From contig ONWP01000364.1 in the NCBI GenBank assembly GCA_900321595.1, positions 1 through 10,244 on the forward strand: a stretch of DNA of 10,244 bases, in the 5' to 3' direction. Every line of letters begins with the position of its first letter. Position 1 is the stretch's first letter. The position numbers and the translations under genes are program-made. The notes under the pieces are model-generated. The model did no database searches. It was not told the DNA's origin and worked only from the letters and a program-made list of their open reading frames with translations. Positions 1-7,615 of this stretch are shown here, in pieces. This stretch comes from an uncultured Eubacteriales bacterium (GTDB taxonomy: Bacteria; Bacillota; Clostridia; Oscillospirales; Acutalibacteraceae).

Positions 1-930
1 CGGCTGGGGATGATCGAGGACAACGGCAACGGCAGAAGCCACTGCGGCCTCTTTGAGGACGGCATGGCCTGGCTGCGCGAACAGATCCGCGAAGCGAAAA
101 AAGCCGGCGACGAGATCCTGCTGACCGTTCACCACCCGGTGCTCCCGCCCTGGGACGTGTTTGAGAAGGCCGCGCCGCATGAGCTGTACGGCGGCTATGA
201 GGATATGAAAAAACTCATGTGCGAGGAAGGCGTCCGCGTGATCTTCACCGGCCACACGCACGTGCAGTCCATCCGGAAGTATACGGACGACGCGGGGCGC
301 TGGTTCCTCAACATCGCGACCATCGCGCTCGCCAACGCGTTCGGAAAGATGCGCTTCGTCACGGTGGATCCCGAGGAGAAGATCTGCGAGGTGACCAGCG
401 TCGGCGCAGACGCGATTGCGGGTACGGACGCCGAGTCGCTCTACGCGCGCAACTTCCCCGGGATCGTCGCGCGGCTGCTGCCGCTGGGCGTCTCCGACTA
501 CGACGCGTTGATCCGGGAGTCCGAGGGCTTCCTCTCCCGGGATATGCTCGAAAAGCACAGGAGACTGATCGTGTTCGGCTGCAAAAAGCTGCGCGCAATG
601 AAGCTGGCGTTCATCGCGAAACACGGCCGCGTCTGGAGGAAGCTCACCGACGAGCAGAAGCGGTACGCGAAGGATACGCTCTTTGAGACGGTGCTGCTGA
701 CGATCCTGCGGCACATCTACACGGGCAACGCGCCCTACGGGCCGGAGACGGTGGAAAACATCGCGGTGACCGGTCTGGCGGCGCGGCTGGACAGACTCGT
801 TCACCTGTTCCGGATCGGAGCTGTGGAGAATCTGATCCCGCCCGGCTCCTCCCTGACGGAAATGGCGCAGGGTTTTCTGTACAACGACCGCACCGGAGAC
901 GACGACAGCATCCGGTTTTCGCTGCAGTGA
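1..930 (+). CDS. Calcineurin-like metallophosphoesterase, 3' part (5' end outside window)
   Basis: The reading frame is open from the first base (Arg-Leu-Gly before the first Met at base 10), so this is the C-terminal 309 residues of a longer protein. The fragment holds the last two metal-binding blocks of the metallophosphoesterase fold: a VHHPVLPPW block near residue 43 and an FTGHTHVQSI block near residue 83, where the GHTH histidines bind the di-metal centre. The earlier DxH, GD and GNHD/E blocks should lie upstream of the window. Enzymes of this fold hydrolyse phosphomono- or diesters; the substrate cannot be read from the sequence. After the metal sites there are about 190 further residues, rich in Arg, Lys and Leu and probably helical, that I do not recognise. 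No membrane segment is visible in the part present. The next gene starts 49 bases later on the same strand with no terminator between, so co-transcription is likely. The family call is firm; the specific role is unknown. Confidence 0.85.
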   Translation, partial: RLGMIEDNGNGRSHCGLFEDGMAWLREQIREAKKAGDEILLTVHHPVLPPWDVFEKAAPHELYGGYEDMKKLMCEEGVRVIFTGHTHVQSIRKYTDDAGRWFLNIATIALANAFGKMRFVTVDPEEKICEVTSVGADAIAGTDAESLYARNFPGIVARLLPLGVSDYDALIRESEGFLSRDMLEKHRRLIVFGCKKLRAMKLAFIAKHGRVWRKLTDEQKRYAKDTLFETVLLTILRHIYTGNAPYGPETVENIAVTGLAARLDRLVHLFRIGAVENLIPPGSSLTEMAQGFLYNDRTGDDDSIRFSLQ

Positions 931-979
931 CCCGCGAGACATAGCGACTGAATCAGAAAGGTATGGTGGATAACGCAAC

Positions 980-1846
980 ATGAAGTGTCCCAAATGCGGG
1001 GGAGAGATCCCCTTTTACGATCTGAAACCGAATTGCAGGCACTGCGGCGTCAATATCATGTACTATACGCAGGAAGCCGGCCTGATCCGCGACGCGAAGC
1101 GCACGGAGCTCGAGGGCGCGGTCGCTCGCATGGTGATCGCCCGGGTGAAGGCCGCGTTCATCGGCGGCAAGCTGCAGATCTTCCGCATGGTCGCCGTTCT
1201 GCTGGCTGTGGCCGCGCTGCTGCTGCCGCTGGCTTCGACCGCGTATACGCTGCCCTTCTTTGACGGAAAGCTGTCTCTGGGCATCCTCGGCCTCGTTCAG
1301 GGCTTCCAGAACGGCCTGTTCATGAAGGTGCCGCAGCTGTTGTCGAGCGCGGTCGTCGCCGCGCAGACGACGCCGGCCGTCGTCGCCGCCGGGTTCATGG
1401 TCGCGATCGTGCTGATCGACGTGATGATCCTGCTGGCGCTTCTGCTGGGCTTCCTGAACCTGACGAAGAGCACGAAGTTCATGCGCAACGCCTCTGTTGC
1501 CGGCGCGGCGGTCGCCGTCGCGGGGCAGATCGCCGTTCTGGTGCTCTCGAAGACGACGCCCGTCAGCAGCGCGGCCGCCTTCTCCATGGGCTTCGGCTGT
1601 CTCGCTGTGTGCGCCATGTTCCTGGTGGAGTTCTTCCTCAACCGGGCGCTGCTGAAAAAAGGCATCGAGCCCACCTACCGCGAAAACGATCTCAAGCGCA
1701 AGGAGCTGCTCAAAAAGGTCCGGGCCGGCGAGGTGGATCTGGACGATCTGACGCTGCCGATCTTCGAAAGCGAGGAGGAGCGCGAGGAGCGTATGAAGGC
1801 GCTTGAGGAAGCGCTGAAAGCCGAAGAGGAGGGCAAGGAGCTATGA
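980..1846 (+). CDS. Zinc-ribbon protein with about four membrane segments
   Basis: This 288-residue protein starts with a zinc-ribbon: CPKCGGEI at residues 3-10 and CRHC at 19-22 give four cysteines (3, 6, 19, 22) spaced to hold one zinc ion. A basic linker (about 35-68) leads to hydrophobic segments at about 69-87, 133-160, 171-190 and 199-221. The C-terminal tail (about 225-288) is very rich in Lys and Glu and probably forms a cytoplasmic helix or coiled coil. The expected topology is ribbon and tail in the cytoplasm with four helices in the membrane. The ATG at 980 is chosen because the cysteine motif begins at residue 3 and a GGTGGA sequence lies 9 bases upstream. Its TGA overlaps the next start in an ATGA, so the two are translationally coupled. 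I do not recognise a named family. A membrane-bound regulator or assembly factor for the downstream anchored protein and transporter is possible but only inferred. Confidence 0.8.
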   Translation: MKCPKCGGEIPFYDLKPNCRHCGVNIMYYTQEAGLIRDAKRTELEGAVARMVIARVKAAFIGGKLQIFRMVAVLLAVAALLLPLASTAYTLPFFDGKLSLGILGLVQGFQNGLFMKVPQLLSSAVVAAQTTPAVVAAGFMVAIVLIDVMILLALLLGFLNLTKSTKFMRNASVAGAAVAVAGQIAVLVLSKTTPVSSAAAFSMGFGCLAVCAMFLVEFFLNRALLKKGIEPTYRENDLKRKELLKKVRAGEVDLDDLTLPIFESEEEREERMKALEEALKAEEEGKEL

Positions 1847-2946
1847 GCGGGGAAAAGAAGAGAAATCCGAAAAAGGTTGTCCTGATCATCCTCGTGGTCG
1901 TCCTGCTGGTCGGCGCGTGCTTCACCGCTGTCGCGTTATACGCGCGCAGAGAGCTGAATAAACCGAAGTTTATAATGCCGGAAATCGAGCCGGAGGCTTC
2001 CGCCGCGGCGCTTCCGACCGATCAGGCCGCTTCTGTGGCCTACGTGAACGGCCTCTTCGCGGACGCGCTCGCAGCAGACGACGTGGAGCTGACCGTCCAT
2101 ACCGACGTCAATCTGGGCGGCGACATCGAATCGCCGCTGGCCGACGCCGACCGTGAGATCCTGTCCTTCCTCCGCGATCAGGCGGGCGGGCAGATCGCCG
2201 GGTTGTATCCGACCGTATCCGCCGTGCGCATGCCGGAGGTGGAGGAGAATCCCAAGCTGCCGCTGGAAAACGCGTTCGTGACGGAGTACACGGCCGAGCA
2301 GGGACAGAAAAACGACGACGGCACGATCCGCGACGACGACCGCTATTTCTTCAGCTTCACCATCGACCCGGCGTCCGTCGACACCGCGTCCATGGACAAG
2401 TCGGCGATCTACGGCGCGGTGCTGGAAAAGTTCGGCAGCGCGGTCAGCGTGAACGCCGTCCGGTTTGAGTGCGTCGGCGCGCGGATCGCCGCGAACGCGG
2501 ATCGCGTGTATAACCAGCTGCGCTACGTCGGGATCACCCGCACCTACCGGGTGACGGCGGACGTGACCTTCGGCGACGACTACAAGGCGCTGACGCCCGA
2601 CGGCAAGGCGACGATCACGATCCCCTATGAGACCACGGAGCACCTGGATTTCAACTGGTACGGCGCCAGATTCGTCGAGCGCGCCATCGTGGTCACGTCC
2701 GACGATATGCAGGCGCTGCCCGCGTCTGTCGTCGTCAACAAGGACGCGTCGCAGGAAGACTATGAGCTGACGTTCACAGAGTCCAACCCCGACATCATGG
2801 CGATCGACGAGGACGGCGTGATGACGATCAGCGGAGAGTCCGACGCTCCGGTCACTGTGAAGATGACGCTCAAATACGACGGACACGTCTACGAGGACGA
2901 GCTGATCGTGTACATCTCTGACCTGGAGGTTCAGAACGTTGAGTGA
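1843..2946 (+). CDS. Membrane-anchored extracytoplasmic protein with probable Ig-like (Big_2-type) C-terminal domain
   Basis: This 367-residue protein has a short basic N-terminus (KKRNPKK, residues 5-11) followed by one hydrophobic helix at about 11-33. This looks like an uncleaved signal anchor with the rest of the chain outside the membrane. There is no lipobox cysteine in the usual place, although Cys26 lies inside the helix. The middle part (about 60-280) is acidic and of unknown fold. The last 80 residues resemble a bacterial Ig-like domain: a strand around VVVNKD, then the pattern S-N-P-D-I-M-A-I-D-E-D-G-V near 314-326, and Thr/Val-rich strands to the end. The start overlaps the preceding stop by four bases, with AGGAGG 10 bases upstream. 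Its last 8 bases overlap the transporter gene. The likely role is a surface-exposed partner or sensor for this operon, but no enzymatic motif is visible and no specific function can be given. Confidence 0.8.
   Translation: MSGEKKRNPKKVVLIILVVVLLVGACFTAVALYARRELNKPKFIMPEIEPEASAAALPTDQAASVAYVNGLFADALAADDVELTVHTDVNLGGDIESPLADADREILSFLRDQAGGQIAGLYPTVSAVRMPEVEENPKLPLENAFVTEYTAEQGQKNDDGTIRDDDRYFFSFTIDPASVDTASMDKSAIYGAVLEKFGSAVSVNAVRFECVGARIAANADRVYNQLRYVGITRTYRVTADVTFGDDYKALTPDGKATITIPYETTEHLDFNWYGARFVERAIVVTSDDMQALPASVVVNKDASQEDYELTFTESNPDIMAIDEDGVMTISGESDAPVTVKMTLKYDGHVYEDELIVYISDLEVQNVE
2925..2929 (+). promoter_or_regulatory. Shine-Dalgarno GGAGG that fixes the TTG start of the transporter
   Basis: A perfect GGAGG sits 9 bases before the TTG at 2939, inside the end of the upstream gene. 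It supports TTG as the true start even though the start lies 8 bases inside the preceding coding region. The next in-frame methionine lies far into the conserved transporter sequence (residue 155), so an ATG start is not possible. Confidence 0.7.
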
Positions 2947-4432
2947 GCTTGAACAGAAAAACAATGCGCCGACGCCGGACGGCAACGTCTATCGCAGTTA
3001 CAATTACGTCGGCACGAAGGAAACGCTTGCCTACCTGTTCAACGATTTCTCCAATTCGTTCAATATCAATAATTTTGAAGAAAGGTTCGTCTGGGACGTC
3101 GTCAAGATCGATTTCGGCATCGCCGCGATCGTCAACATCTTCACCGGCGCGTGGGACGTGGTCAACGACCTGTTCATCAGCGCCGTCGTGGACAACACCA
3201 GAACGCGCATCGGCAAATTCCGGCCGTACCTTGTCCTGTTTCAGATCCCGCTTTCCATACTCGGCCTGCTGAAATGGCTGCTGCCGTACTTCTTCCCGAA
3301 CAGCGCGGGCACGTTTTTGCCGAAGCTGATCTTCTATTTCGCCTTTAACGTCATCAATGAGACGGCCGGCACCTTCACCGGCGTTGCGCGCGGGGGCTAT
3401 ATGTCCACCATCACGCCGAACCCGAATGAACGTGTGCGGCTGATCACGCTGGCGGAGCTGCTGACCGGCTACATGGGCGAGGATATGCCGCGGTATATCT
3501 TCGGCGTGCTGTACGATATGGTCTCCACCGGGCGGCTCAAGGCGCCGATGCGAAGGATCTTCCTGGGCATGGGCTCCGCCACGACGCTCGTGTCCGGCGT
3601 GTTCACACTCTGGTTCTTCATGGTGTCCAAGGAGCGCGTGCCGCAGTCACTGGAGCGGCCGGACCTGCGTTCCGGCTTCAAGGCCGTCTTCACCAACTAT
3701 CCGGTCCTTCTGATGTGTCTGTCCGACTTCCTGGGCAACTTCGCGGTCGGCTCCGGCGAGCAGAACTACTGGATCGACGTCTTCGGCGGCGATTCCATGA
3801 TCAACACGCTCACCACCATCGCGGGCATTCCGTCCGCGCCGGTGGGCTCCATCAGCTACGCGTTCGTCGCGCCGCTGCGCAAACGGTTCTCCTCGAAATT
3901 CCTGTGGGTCGGCGAAGACATCTGGGGCGATATGTGTACGCTGGGATTCTTCCTGTTCGGCCTGATCAACAAGAATTATCTCAAGCTCACGCCGATGCTG
4001 ATCGCGTTCGGCATCCGGGAATTCTTCACGAAGGCCATGTTCGGCGTCCGCAAGGTCATCACCGCCGATCTGTGGAATGAGGCGATGGACTACTGCGAAT
4101 GGAAGAACGGCTACCGAATGGAGGCCACGACCGGCGTCGCGCGAAATCTGGTGCTGAAGATCCAGAATGTGGTCAAGGGCACCGTGCAGAACTTCATCAT
4201 GAAGAAGATCGGCTATCAGCAGGGGCTGAAGATCGGCACCCAGACCGAAAAGACCAAGTTCTGGCTTTTCGCGCTGTGCACGGTCATTCCCTTTATCACC
4301 GGCGCGCTGGGCATCATCCCGAAGGTGCTCTGGCCCATCTCCAGAAAAAAGCGCGCGATGATGTACTACGAGCTGAGCGAGCGCAGAAACAAGGCTGTTT
4401 CCGAATACGTGGACAGCGTCAGCGAGTCATAA
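2939..4432 (+). CDS. MFS transporter of the glycoside-pentoside-hexuronide (GPH) cation symporter family
   Basis: This 497-residue polytopic membrane protein imports sugars or glycosides with a cation, judging by its family. The GPH signatures are clear: WDVVND at 72-77 followed by DNTRTRIGKFRPYL at 85-98, the loop between the second and third helices, and the late motif EAMDYCEWKNGYRMEATT at 381-398. Hydrophobic segments lie at about 55-80, 97-118, 128-150, 205-229, 253-270, 288-311, 333-343, 350-370 and 441-466. The length is normal for the family. The start is TTG at 2939 (see the ribosome binding site entry) and overlaps the upstream gene by 8 bases, so translation is coupled. The next gene downstream is a cytoplasmic GH3 glycosidase, which suggests the cargo is a short plant-derived oligosaccharide, perhaps xylo- or gluco-oligosaccharides. 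The family is secure; the substrate is inferred from the neighbour only. Confidence 0.9.
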   Translation: MSELEQKNNAPTPDGNVYRSYNYVGTKETLAYLFNDFSNSFNINNFEERFVWDVVKIDFGIAAIVNIFTGAWDVVNDLFISAVVDNTRTRIGKFRPYLVLFQIPLSILGLLKWLLPYFFPNSAGTFLPKLIFYFAFNVINETAGTFTGVARGGYMSTITPNPNERVRLITLAELLTGYMGEDMPRYIFGVLYDMVSTGRLKAPMRRIFLGMGSATTLVSGVFTLWFFMVSKERVPQSLERPDLRSGFKAVFTNYPVLLMCLSDFLGNFAVGSGEQNYWIDVFGGDSMINTLTTIAGIPSAPVGSISYAFVAPLRKRFSSKFLWVGEDIWGDMCTLGFFLFGLINKNYLKLTPMLIAFGIREFFTKAMFGVRKVITADLWNEAMDYCEWKNGYRMEATTGVARNLVLKIQNVVKGTVQNFIMKKIGYQQGLKIGTQTEKTKFWLFALCTVIPFITGALGIIPKVLWPISRKKRAMMYYELSERRNKAVSEYVDSVSES

Positions 4433-4451
4433 CCAACACAAATCAATATCA

Positions 4452-4503
4452 CGGATCGTCTGTCTCTGCGGTCTTCACGGCAGGAAAGGCGATCCGCGTT
4501 TTT
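4452..4503 (+). terminator. Terminator- or attenuator-like hairpin between transporter and GH3 genes
   Basis: CGGATCG at 4452-4458 pairs perfectly with CGATCCG at 4490-4496. Inside the 31-base loop a smaller CTGC/GCAG stem (4466-4469 with 4480-4483) can stack. Two bases after the long stem comes a run of five T (4499-4503). This fits an intrinsic terminator with a long arm, but the outer stem is only 7 pairs. The GH3 ribosome binding site begins at 4509, so no promoter fits between the T-run and that gene. The element may therefore act as a partial terminator or attenuator that lowers GH3 expression relative to the transporter. This comes from pairing by eye, with no computed energy. Confidence 0.5.
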
Positions 4504-4508
4504 ACGCA

Positions 4509-4514
4509 GGGAGG
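4509..4514 (+). promoter_or_regulatory. Shine-Dalgarno of the GH3 gene
   Basis: GGGAGG lies 6 bases before the ATG at 4521 and fixes this start. It follows the hairpin T-run by only 5 bases, so folding of the leader could affect access to it. Confidence 0.75.
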
Positions 4515-4520
4515 ATAGCA

Positions 4521-6596
4521 ATGGATTATCAAACGGCAAAACAGAAGGCGGCCCGGATCGTGTCGCGGATGACGGTCGAGGAAAAGGCGTCACAGCTGCT
4601 CTACACGTCCCCGGCGATCGAACGCCTCGGCATTCATGAGTACAACTGGTGGAATGAGGCCTGTCACGGCGTGGCGCGCAGCGGCGTCGCGACCGTGTTT
4701 CCCCAGAGCATCGGCATGGCCGCGAGCTTTCATCCGGCGCTGGTGCGCGAGGTCGCGGACGCGATCTCCACAGAGGGCAGGGCAAAGTATAACCAGAGCG
4801 TCTCCTTCGGCGACCGCGGCATCTTTAAGGGATTGACCTACTGGGCGCCGAATATCAATATCTTCCGGGATCCGCGCTGGGGGCGCGGGCAGGAGACCTG
4901 CGGCGAGGATCCGTTCCTCACCTCGCAGATCGGCTGCGCGTTTATCGAGGGTCTGCAGGGAGACGGGCCGTTCTACAAAGCGACGGCCTGCGCGAAGCAC
5001 TTCGCGGGGCATTCCGGCCCCGAGCGTCTCCGCCATTCCTTCGACGCGCGTATCTCAAGGAAAGATCTGGAGGAGACCTATCTGCCCGCGTTTCGCAAGG
5101 CTGTGGAATCAGGCGTGGCGGGCGTGATGGGCGCGTATAACCGCACGAACGGCGAGCCCTGCTGCGCGAGCGAAACGCTCATTCAGAAGATCCTGCGCGG
5201 CGCGTGGAGCTTCGAGGGGTACTTCGTCTCCGACTGCGGCGCGATCAACGACATCTGGGAAGGACATCATTACACGGATACGCTTCCCGAGGCTGCGGCC
5301 GCTGCGCTGAAGGCCGGCTGCGAGCTCAACTGCGGCAGCGCGTACGAGGCGCTGATGGAGGCTTACGAGCTCGATCTCATCACCGAGGAGGATATCACGG
5401 CGGCTGCCGTCCGGCTCTACACGATCCGCGTCCTGCTCGGCGAATTCGAGGAGGAAAGACCCTTCTCCGACGTGCCGTACAGCGTATTGTCGTGCAAGGC
5501 GCATAAAGCGCTGTGCCTTCGCGCGGCGCAGGAGTCGATCGTTCTGCTCGAGAACCGGGACGGCTTCCTGCCGCTCGACCGGACGCTTCCCCGACGCATC
5601 GCCGTCGTGGGGCCGACCGCGATGAACGTGAAAACGCTCGAGGGCAACTACCACGGCCATGCCGACGAATACGTCACGATCGCGGACGGGATGCGCCGCG
5701 TCTTTCCCGACTGCGAAATCGTCGTGGCGGACGGCTCGCCGGTCTACGAGGACAGCGCCTTCAGCTGGAACGGCTTCTGCAGTCTGACGAGCGAGGGCAT
5801 GGCGGCGGCCGCTTCGGCGGATCTGACCGTGCTTTGCCTGGGCCTCGACCGCGATTATGAGGGAGAAGACCTCGGCTATGACAACGCCTTTACCGACTAC
5901 GGCGACCGCAAGACGCTCGCCCTGCCGGATTGTCAGATGAAGCTGGCCGAACGCGTCTGCGACGTCTGCGAAAACGTCATCGTCGTGATCGCCTGCGGCA
6001 GCAGCGCCGATATCGGCGACCGCGTCCGCGCGCACGCGAAGGCGGTCTTGCACGCCTGGTATCCGGGCGCGCTGGGCGGTCTTGCCGTCGCGCAGGCGAT
6101 CGCCGGCAAGTTCGCTCCGTCGGGCAAGCTGCCGATCACGTTTTACCGCGCGGATACTGTTCTGCCGGAGATCTGCGACTACAGCATGGCCGGCAGGACC
6201 TACAGGTTCGCGGAATGCGAGCCGCTCTATCCCTTCGGCTACGGTCTCAGCTATACGACGTTCGCGTTCGGCAGACCGGAGATCGTCAGCGCGGATGACG
6301 AGCGCATTGTGATCGCGGTCGACGTCACCAACACCGGCAGCTTTGACGCGTGGGAGAAGACGCAGCTGTACGCGTCCTATCTCGACAGCCGCACGACGAC
6401 GCCGAAGCTGCAGCTGGCGGCGATCGAGCCGGTGTATCTCAAGAAAGGCGAGACGCGGCGCGTCGCGCTTACGGCGGACCGGTTCTGGCTCAAGGCTGTG
6501 CTTGAGGACGGGACGCGCGTCGAGCCGGACGGCGGCGTCAGGCTGTTCGTCGGCGACTGTCAGCCGGGCGACGGCGCGCAGTGGATCGCGCTGTGA
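4521..6596 (+). CDS. Glycoside hydrolase family 3 beta-glycosidase, beta-xylosidase-like
   Basis: This 691-residue enzyme should release sugars from the non-reducing end of beta-linked oligosaccharides with retention of configuration. The N-terminal GH3 barrel shows YNWWNEACHGVA (41-52), FRDPRWGRGQETCGEDP (115-131), AKHFAGHSGPE (158-168) and VSDCGAI (236-242), in which Asp238 is the expected nucleophile. The second alpha/beta domain (about 335-560) carries YEGED at 446-450; Glu447 or Glu449 is the probable acid/base. A fibronectin-III-like domain follows LYPFGYGLSYTTF (569-581) and runs to the end. WWNEACHGVA and the HSGPE block resemble the beta-xylosidase/arabinofuranosidase group of GH3, but beta-glucosidase cannot be excluded. 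There is no signal peptide, so it acts in the cytoplasm, in keeping with the GPH symporter just upstream. The gene lies 88 bases after the symporter and ends at a strong terminator. Confidence 0.93.
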   Translation: MDYQTAKQKAARIVSRMTVEEKASQLLYTSPAIERLGIHEYNWWNEACHGVARSGVATVFPQSIGMAASFHPALVREVADAISTEGRAKYNQSVSFGDRGIFKGLTYWAPNINIFRDPRWGRGQETCGEDPFLTSQIGCAFIEGLQGDGPFYKATACAKHFAGHSGPERLRHSFDARISRKDLEETYLPAFRKAVESGVAGVMGAYNRTNGEPCCASETLIQKILRGAWSFEGYFVSDCGAINDIWEGHHYTDTLPEAAAAALKAGCELNCGSAYEALMEAYELDLITEEDITAAAVRLYTIRVLLGEFEEERPFSDVPYSVLSCKAHKALCLRAAQESIVLLENRDGFLPLDRTLPRRIAVVGPTAMNVKTLEGNYHGHADEYVTIADGMRRVFPDCEIVVADGSPVYEDSAFSWNGFCSLTSEGMAAAASADLTVLCLGLDRDYEGEDLGYDNAFTDYGDRKTLALPDCQMKLAERVCDVCENVIVVIACGSSADIGDRVRAHAKAVLHAWYPGALGGLAVAQAIAGKFAPSGKLPITFYRADTVLPEICDYSMAGRTYRFAECEPLYPFGYGLSYTTFAFGRPEIVSADDERIVIAVDVTNTGSFDAWEKTQLYASYLDSRTTTPKLQLAAIEPVYLKKGETRRVALTADRFWLKAVLEDGTRVEPDGGVRLFVGDCQPGDGAQWIAL

Positions 6597-6622
6597 TGCA
6601 GACATCATTCAGATAAAATGAA

Positions 6623-6651
6623 CGACCGACCCCGCGGGATCGGCCGTTTTT
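6623..6651 (+). terminator. Intrinsic terminator after GH3 gene, at the point of convergence
   Basis: A GC-rich hairpin (left arm from 6623, right arm to 6646) is followed by five T at 6647-6651. The core CCGA (6626-6629) pairs with TCGG (6640-6643), extended inward by CCC/GGG with one bulged A and outward by CG/CG across one mismatch. It lies 27 bases after the GH3 stop. On the opposite strand the same hairpin is followed by a looser T-rich stretch (TTCATTTTATC), so it may also stop transcription arriving from the leftward operon. Confidence 0.8.
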
Positions 6652-6663
6652 GCTTTCGATTCG

Positions 6664-7581
6664 TCAGGAGATCGTCTTCTGGAATACGCCTGTCACCGGC
6701 TCCATCGTCACGTCCGCGTAGATGGGGAAGTGATCGCTCACGTATCTGCCGTTGACGCCGTCGGTCACGGTGCGGAAAACGAGCGGGCTGACCTTGGCGC
6801 CGCAGAAGATGTAGTCGAGGTCGTAGGGGTACAGACCCGCGTTGCCGTCGTGGAACGAGCCGATTGTCCGGCTGTCCGGCGCGTTTTCCCGCGCGTCCGT
6901 CAGATTTCCCGCGAAGAGCTGATACGCTTCAGACGACTGCTCGACGTTCAGGTCGCCGGTAAGGATGACCGGCAGGTCGGCAAAATTGTCGCGGATGAAC
7001 GCGAGGATCAGCTTCGCGCTCTCCAGTCTGGCCTGCGCGCCGGCGTGGTCGAAATGGGTGTTGACGTGCGCGTACTGCGCGCCGGTCTCCCGGTTTTCCA
7101 GCACGACCCAGGTGCAGATCCGGTTCAGCGCGGCGTCCCAGCCGATCTGCTTTTTGCTCTTCGTCTCGTTGAGCCAGAAGGTGTCGCCGGCCATCAGGCG
7201 GTACTTCGACCGGTTGTAGAGGATCGCGCTGTGCTCGCCGGAGATCCCGCCGTCCCGGCCTTCACCGAAGGCGCCGTAGCCGGGAATGAGCCGCAGATAG
7301 GCCATCCAATCGGTCGTCGCCTCCTGTACGCCGATGGAATCCGGCGCGATGCGCAGGATCTCCTCCTGCACGAGCTGACGGCGCAGGATCGCGGGCGTGC
7401 CGTTCACGTCCGCGCAGCGCACGTTGAACGACGCGATCCGGATGGCGTCCGGCGCTTTTTCCTCGACGGAGATGATCGGAAACGCGTCCGGCTCATACGC
7501 GTCCTTCATTGTGACGCCGAAGAGCGACGCGACTCCCGAGATCAGGGAGAGCAGCAGAGCGAGAATTTTTTGAAACAGCAT
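6664..7581 (-). CDS. Exported endonuclease/exonuclease/phosphatase-family protein
   Basis: This 305-residue protein begins with a hydrophobic segment (about 5-24) that looks like a signal peptide or membrane anchor. The rest is one DNase I-like (EEP) domain with all catalytic blocks: IASFNVR (49-55, Asn53), IGVQEAT (83-89, metal-binding Glu87), VNTHFDH (173-179, His176), LTGDLNVE (207-214, Asp210 and Asn212), LDYIF (255-259) and VSDHFPI (281-287, Asp283 and His284). The active site looks intact. Family members cut phosphodiester or phosphomonoester bonds in nucleic acids, phosphoinositides or sphingolipids; the sequence does not show which. The subgroup with FWLNET and the RICTW/THFDHAG blocks is common in glycan-degrading bacteria, from memory. 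The ATG has a GGAGG (7591-7595 on the complement) 9 bases upstream. It starts 29 bases after the sensor phosphatase gene and is the last gene of that operon. Confidence 0.88.
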   Translation of the reverse strand: MLFQKILALLLSLISGVASLFGVTMKDAYEPDAFPIISVEEKAPDAIRIASFNVRCADVNGTPAILRRQLVQEEILRIAPDSIGVQEATTDWMAYLRLIPGYGAFGEGRDGGISGEHSAILYNRSKYRLMAGDTFWLNETKSKKQIGWDAALNRICTWVVLENRETGAQYAHVNTHFDHAGAQARLESAKLILAFIRDNFADLPVILTGDLNVEQSSEAYQLFAGNLTDARENAPDSRTIGSFHDGNAGLYPYDLDYIFCGAKVSPLVFRTVTDGVNGRYVSDHFPIYADVTMEPVTGVFQKTIS

Positions 7582-7609
7582 AACTTTGCACCTCCAGTCG
7601 TAATGCCGT

Positions 7610-7615
7610 ATTATA
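7610..7615 (-). promoter_or_regulatory. Candidate -10 box (TATAAT) for the EEP-family gene
   Basis: On the complement strand a perfect TATAAT overlaps the TAA stop of the sensor phosphatase gene. It would place a transcription start near 7602, about 20 bases before the ATG at 7581 and just upstream of the GGAGG. Such an AT-rich hexamer stands out in this GC-rich sequence. No good -35 box is found 16-18 bases upstream; the nearest TTGACA-like sequence (CTGACG) is only 13 bases away. The promoter call is therefore weak. Confidence 0.3.

Noticed and set aside
963..983. Six-codon leader frame whose TGA overlaps the start of the zinc-ribbon gene
   Set aside because: No ribosome binding site at good spacing except a distant AGAAAGG that nearly abuts it, and no coding signal; most likely chance.
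1936..2985. Open frame of 349 codons on the minus strand, opposite the Ig-like protein gene
   Set aside because: The composition is typical of an antisense shadow (Val, Arg, His, Asp rich), and the plus-strand gene has a signal anchor, coupled start and Shine-Dalgarno.
5109..6608. Long open frame of 499 codons on the minus strand, opposite the GH3 gene
   Set aside because: It is Arg/Ala/Val-rich with no domain and mirrors a well-supported GH3 gene; high GC removes stops from the opposite frame.
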